Shown here piece after piece: positions 60,590 to 64,000 of a stretch of DNA of 64,000 bases (position 1 is its first letter; each line of letters opens with the position of its first letter). The notes beneath the pieces are model-generated. The model was not told the origin of the DNA. It did no database searches and saw only the letters and a list, made by a program, of their open reading frames with translations. A program made the position numbers and the translations under genes. Origin of the DNA: JBCAWW01 sp039024315 (GTDB lineage: Bacteria > Bacteroidota > Bacteroidia > J057); NCBI GenBank assembly GCA_039024315.1, contig JBCCQN010000010.1:1-64000 (forward strand), in the 5' to 3' direction.

Positions 60590-60708
60590 CAAGCAGCTAT
60601 CAAAGAAAAGCCAGCACTTATCAAGGCAAACTGAGCGTTCCTCAAAGAGGTGCATAAATAAGGTAGGCAATCCCTTGTTTGGGTAGGTATTTCAATCCTA
60701 CGCACATA

Positions 60709-63345
60709 ATGAACCAACGGTATCTACCCTTAATTTTTCTCTTGCTATTTACTTTCCCAATGATTGGCTCTGCCCAAGGACTCTGTGGTACAGAAGCCAC
60801 CGCCGAACAAATCGAATACCTCTCTCGTACCCGCGATGCTCGCCAAAATTATCAGTACACCAATCCCCGTAATCAGATCATATGGGTGCCAATTCAAGTA
60901 CACATCGGACGCCCCTCGACAGGCCAAGGCGGTCTAAGTCCCATTCAAATACCCTTTTTACTCTCCGAGCTCAATGCATTTTATCTGACGGCCAATATCC
61001 AGTTTTATGAGTGTTCGGCCCTTAACTATATCGACGATGATGTTTTTTACAATTTCGATTATAGTGAGGAGACAGCTTTGCTGAACGCTCACCAAGTCAG
61101 CAATGTGCTCAATATCTACTTCTTTGCTAGTCTGACTTATAATGGTGGGAACCTTTGTGGCTACAGTTATTTGCCCCCTTCGGCTGATGTGGTGATGATG
61201 GCCAATTTTTGTAGCACTAATGGCAGTACCTTGATCCATGAAGTGGGACATTACCTTTCGCTTTACCATACGCATGGCAAGACCAATAGCGGTACTACTG
61301 ACGAATATGTGGATGGCTCTAATTGCAGCTCTGCTGGCGATGATGTTTGTGATACACCTGCTGACCCCAACTTATTTGGTAGGGTTGATATGAATTGTAA
61401 CTATACTGGCAATCAGGTGGATGCCAAGGGAGATCCATTTCAGCCGATGACCAATAATATAATGTCTTATGCGCTCTCAAGCTGCCGTACGGTCTTCACG
61501 CCTGGTCAGTTTGCTCGTGTTTCCTACAGCCTTGCTAACGATCGTAATTATCTGACTTGTGCTACTCAGCCTCCCTGTTCTACCCCCATTACGACCTACC
61601 CTTGGCAGGAAGGCTTTGAAAACGGCCTCACGGATTGGTTTCAATATACCTTGGATGATGTGGATTGGACGCTTGGAAGTGGTCCTACGCCTAGCCCGAA
61701 TACAGGTCCTAGTGCCGCCTATGAAGGCAACAACTATGTCTACATGGAAGTTACTCCCTTTAACCAATTCCCTAACCTAACTGCGGCCTTATTGAGAGAG
61801 AGTTGTTTTGATTTTCGCGGCTTAGTTGCTCCTAAGATGGGCTTGTCCTATCATATGTATGGTGCTGCTTCGGGGATCCTACTCATTCAAATCAGTCGCG
61901 ATGGGGGCAATACCTGGTCTCCTAATGATATCGTTTGGCAGCAGTCTGGTGATCAGGGCAATGCTTGGCAACAAGCGGTCATTGACTTAACGGCTTTTGC
62001 GGGTCTGCCAAGGGTAAAGTTCCGATTGGGAGCCTATACAGGTCTAGGTGATGAAGGCGATATGGCCTTTGATGATATTAGTATTTATGAAGGGAGTCCA
62101 TGTACGCCACCGAGTCTGAGCGTCGGTACTGTGGAGCCTTCCTGTTTTGGGGATAGTGATGGGAGTGCTTCTGCGACAGTGAGTGGTGGCCAGAGCCCCT
62201 ACACTTATGCTTGGTCCACAGGAGGAACGACGCCTTCTGTTTCTGGACTTGCTGCTGGGACTTATTCTTTGACGGTAACCGATGATTTAGGTTGCCAAGT
62301 GAGTACAAACGTTAACCTGACCCAGCCGATGGCTTTGAGTTTAGCGTTCTCCGGCCAGGATGAATCCAACCCCAATGCTGTCGATGGAAGTATCGACATG
62401 ACTATCATGGGTGGCACCGCACCCTACACGATCTCTTGGACGCATGGACCTACTACCGAAGACTTACAAAATCTTAGCGGAGGGGTTTATAAAGTGGTGG
62501 TTACGGACGCCAGTGGTTGCAATATGATTGGGGGATATACAGTAGCTACCGGAACCAGCTGTGCTCAGGGAGTAACTAGCTTTCCTTATAATGAGGGCTT
62601 CGAAAATGGGCTAGGTATTTGGAATCAAGACAATTTTGATGACTTTGATTGGACCGTAAATGCAGGAGCTACGCCTAGTAACAAAACTGGGCCGCCTAGC
62701 GCCTATGAAGGCACCTACTATCTCTACGCGGAGGCCAGCAGCAATGAAAATACCAGTGCCAGCATCAGCAGCGAGTGTATAGACCTGAGTGCATTGACCA
62801 ATGCTGAGCTTAAATTCCGTTACACCATGTACGGTCGCCATATGGGTTCTCTGGGCGTCTCGGTTAGTACTGATGGAGGGCAAAGTTGGAACCTAATTTG
62901 GATCAAATCGGGCAACCAGGGTAAGAAGTGGCGACAAGCAAAAATCAATTTGGGCAACTACGCCGGACAGGTGATTCATCTGCGAATCAAAGCAAGTATC
63001 GGCTCTGGCTACCGTAGCGATATAGCCATCGATAAACTGAAGATTCGTCAACTCAACAATGACCTGATCTATGAGCCCGTCTCGGCGGCCTCTAACAATT
63101 GGAAAGTATATCCAAACCCCGCAACCGAGAAAGTGACTTTAGAACTCTCCTACCATATTGACCAAGCCAGCTTCATTCGAGTAGTAGATGCTACTGGGCG
63201 TGTAGTCATCGAAGACAAGGTGCCCGCTGAGCAAGGGATTCATCAAAAGGAATTGGATGTCAGTCATTTGACACCAGGCCTATACTTCATCACAGTCAGA
63301 AATGAGGTTTTTCAGGAGGTGCAACGCCTCCTCATCATGAGATAG
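60709..63345 (+). CDS. Secreted M43-like metalloprotease with SprB repeats and T9SS sorting domain
   Basis: An 878-residue exported protein; the ATG at 60709 puts the signal peptide (MNQRYLPLIFLLLFTFPMIG to SAQG) at the start. Pappalysin-like catalytic domain with HEVGHYLSLYHTH (H177, E178, H181, H187; the Gly of HExxHxxGxxH is Ser here) and Met-turn NNIMSYALSSC. It is followed by a MAM/jelly-roll domain (about 290-465), two SprB-like repeats (SGGQSPYTYAWSTGGTTP and MGGTAPYTISWTHGP), a second jelly-roll domain (about 630-780) and a T9SS type A domain (KVYPNPATEKVTLEL, DATGRVVIEDKV, PGLYFITVRN). A REP-like copy (61073-61090) lies in frame. Confidence 0.9.
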   Translation: MNQRYLPLIFLLLFTFPMIGSAQGLCGTEATAEQIEYLSRTRDARQNYQYTNPRNQIIWVPIQVHIGRPSTGQGGLSPIQIPFLLSELNAFYLTANIQFYECSALNYIDDDVFYNFDYSEETALLNAHQVSNVLNIYFFASLTYNGGNLCGYSYLPPSADVVMMANFCSTNGSTLIHEVGHYLSLYHTHGKTNSGTTDEYVDGSNCSSAGDDVCDTPADPNLFGRVDMNCNYTGNQVDAKGDPFQPMTNNIMSYALSSCRTVFTPGQFARVSYSLANDRNYLTCATQPPCSTPITTYPWQEGFENGLTDWFQYTLDDVDWTLGSGPTPSPNTGPSAAYEGNNYVYMEVTPFNQFPNLTAALLRESCFDFRGLVAPKMGLSYHMYGAASGILLIQISRDGGNTWSPNDIVWQQSGDQGNAWQQAVIDLTAFAGLPRVKFRLGAYTGLGDEGDMAFDDISIYEGSPCTPPSLSVGTVEPSCFGDSDGSASATVSGGQSPYTYAWSTGGTTPSVSGLAAGTYSLTVTDDLGCQVSTNVNLTQPMALSLAFSGQDESNPNAVDGSIDMTIMGGTAPYTISWTHGPTTEDLQNLSGGVYKVVVTDASGCNMIGGYTVATGTSCAQGVTSFPYNEGFENGLGIWNQDNFDDFDWTVNAGATPSNKTGPPSAYEGTYYLYAEASSNENTSASISSECIDLSALTNAELKFRYTMYGRHMGSLGVSVSTDGGQSWNLIWIKSGNQGKKWRQAKINLGNYAGQVIHLRIKASIGSGYRSDIAIDKLKIRQLNNDLIYEPVSAASNNWKVYPNPATEKVTLELSYHIDQASFIRVVDATGRVVIEDKVPAEQGIHQKELDVSHLTPGLYFITVRNEVFQEVQRLLIMR

Positions 63346-63405
63346 TTATATGCTTTTTAGTCAATAAGGTTTTTGTTTGTGATACTTATCATGACTAAAA
63401 TGGCA

Positions 63406-63432
63406 AGCGAGGGCAAAGTCCTCGCTTTTTTT
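63406..63432 (+). terminator. Intrinsic terminator
   Basis: 7-bp stem AGCGAGG / CCTCGCT (63406-63412 with 63420-63426), 7-nt loop, followed by seven T. It lies 60 bp after the M43-like gene and just before the convergent partial gene. Confidence 0.88.
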
Positions 63433-63437
63433 TAGCA

Positions 63438-64000
63438 TTAGGCTTGAATGGATTCTCCTCTAGAAGCCTTTTTGCTCACTACTTTTTTGGCCCAACTTAG
63501 TAATTCCTTCCGAATGTTGGTAATCTTGGACAAAGTCTGATCTTTTTTAGCTGTCAGGCGATTATGCCGCCAAGTGGCCCACCATTTTTTTACCCATTCT
63601 GAATACCTGATCGCAAAGCGACCTGTGAACAAAGCCGCGGCTAAATAGAGCATTGCGGCCCCGAAATCTCCACTGGCGATCCATACGATGAGGGTTAATA
63701 GCAAATAGAAAATTGGAAAGATAAAATAGGCCGCTAAGGCCGTGATAGAGCTATAAAAGTGATCGTCTTTGAAAAACCTACGAGCAGGGATCCAACTTAG
63801 TTTATAGGGTAAGTAGTTGTTAATCAGACCAAAAAGGAAAAAGGGTAGTCCTAAAATTAACAGTAATTCTTGCCCGAATATTTTTAACAAGCCATGCGGC
63901 CCTTTGGCGATGGTATGGTCTCTGATCTTGAGCTTTTTGAGGCCTTCTTCATAGCTGTTCATCTTAGCTAAGAGCTCATTAGCTTGCTCAGGATTTTCTG
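63438..64000 (-). CDS. C-terminal part of a membrane protein, probably lysophospholipid/glycerol-3-phosphate acyltransferase-like (runs off window)
   Basis: The frame is open from the window edge to its stop at 63438, with about 187 codons visible; it begins upstream, reading ENPEQANELLAKMNSYEEG. An ATG at 63962 lies inside the longer protein. Two or three hydrophobic segments (for example LILGLPFFLFGLINNYLPYKL and YFIFPIFYLLLTLIVWIASG) and a basic tail with RGESIQA are visible. The block LPFFLFGLINNYLPYKL plus ARRFFKDDHFYSSITALAAYFIFP resembles the C-terminus of the Bacteroidota acyltransferases annotated as 1-acyl-sn-glycerol-3-phosphate acyltransferase. The catalytic HX4D motif would lie outside the window, so this stays tentative. 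Confidence 0.6.
   Translation of the reverse strand, partial: ENPEQANELLAKMNSYEEGLKKLKIRDHTIAKGPHGLLKIFGQELLLILGLPFFLFGLINNYLPYKLSWIPARRFFKDDHFYSSITALAAYFIFPIFYLLLTLIVWIASGDFGAAMLYLAAALFTGRFAIRYSEWVKKWWATWRHNRLTAKKDQTLSKITNIRKELLSWAKKVVSKKASRGESIQA

Overview
The window looks like chromosomal DNA of a member of the Bacteroidota, most likely the Saprospiria (Lewinella/Saprospira-like). This is an inference from gene content. It carries a PorP/SprF-family protein of the type IX secretion system (T9SS), several secreted proteins ending in T9SS type A sorting domains, a YtxJ-type bacillithiol-associated redox protein, a short-chain-type threonine dehydrogenase next to kbl, FtsX-type permeases of the Bacteroidota kind, and long helical-repeat proteins of a sort common in Saprospiraceae. 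There is no phage, integrase, IS element, CRISPR array or rRNA operon. One tRNA (Ala, GGC) is present.

Layout. 1-3.5 kb: 5' half of the fused acyl-CoA mutase icmF behind a strong inverted-repeat operator, then a helical-repeat protein. 3.5-4.2 kb: a gene-free stretch ending in a structured RNA candidate. 4.2-15.5 kb: housekeeping genes (pepF, a THUMP-like methyltransferase, a small lipoprotein plus ytxJ, osmC, apaG, a CoA-binding protein, clpC, an isolated nuoH, a second methyltransferase, a secreted EF-hand protein). 16-26 kb: secreted and envelope proteins, an unusual SDR/methyltransferase/thioredoxin-like trio, two tandem SH3/RlpA-like paralogues, and a small protein behind an attenuator-like leader. 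26-36 kb: ABC permease, tRNA-Ala, a K+ channel adjacent to a DUF2357 (McrC-like) nuclease with no McrB partner, and tdh-kbl for threonine breakdown. 36-45 kb: GNAT, Nudix, MBL, metalloprotease, YigZ, an AI-2E family transporter, and a large protein of unknown function. 45-49 kb: PorP/SprF, flippase, glycosyltransferase and deformylase on one strand. 50-60 kb: two two-component pairs (DesK/NarL-like and LytS/LytTR-like), purB, and an acidic low-complexity protein. 60-64 kb: a repeat nest, a secreted M43-like protease, and the C-terminal part of an acyltransferase-like protein.

The most striking signal is a short interspersed element that no gene explains. A head (usually AAGCGTT) is followed by a 4-bp stem, a 3-nt loop and the complementary 4-bp stem. 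I count about 27 fully paired copies on both strands, in spacers and inside genes. The stem sequence varies (CTGC, CCGC, CGGC, CCCT, CCTC, CCCC, CTCC, CAGC) but stays paired, and several spacers carry two copies in inverted orientation. This resembles REP/REPIN elements with an unfamiliar head. Spacers at 35.2-35.5 kb and 60.3-60.65 kb also contain other small palindromic repeat families.

Limits: all calls come from reading the sequence and recalled family motifs. No database search, structure prediction or expression data was available.
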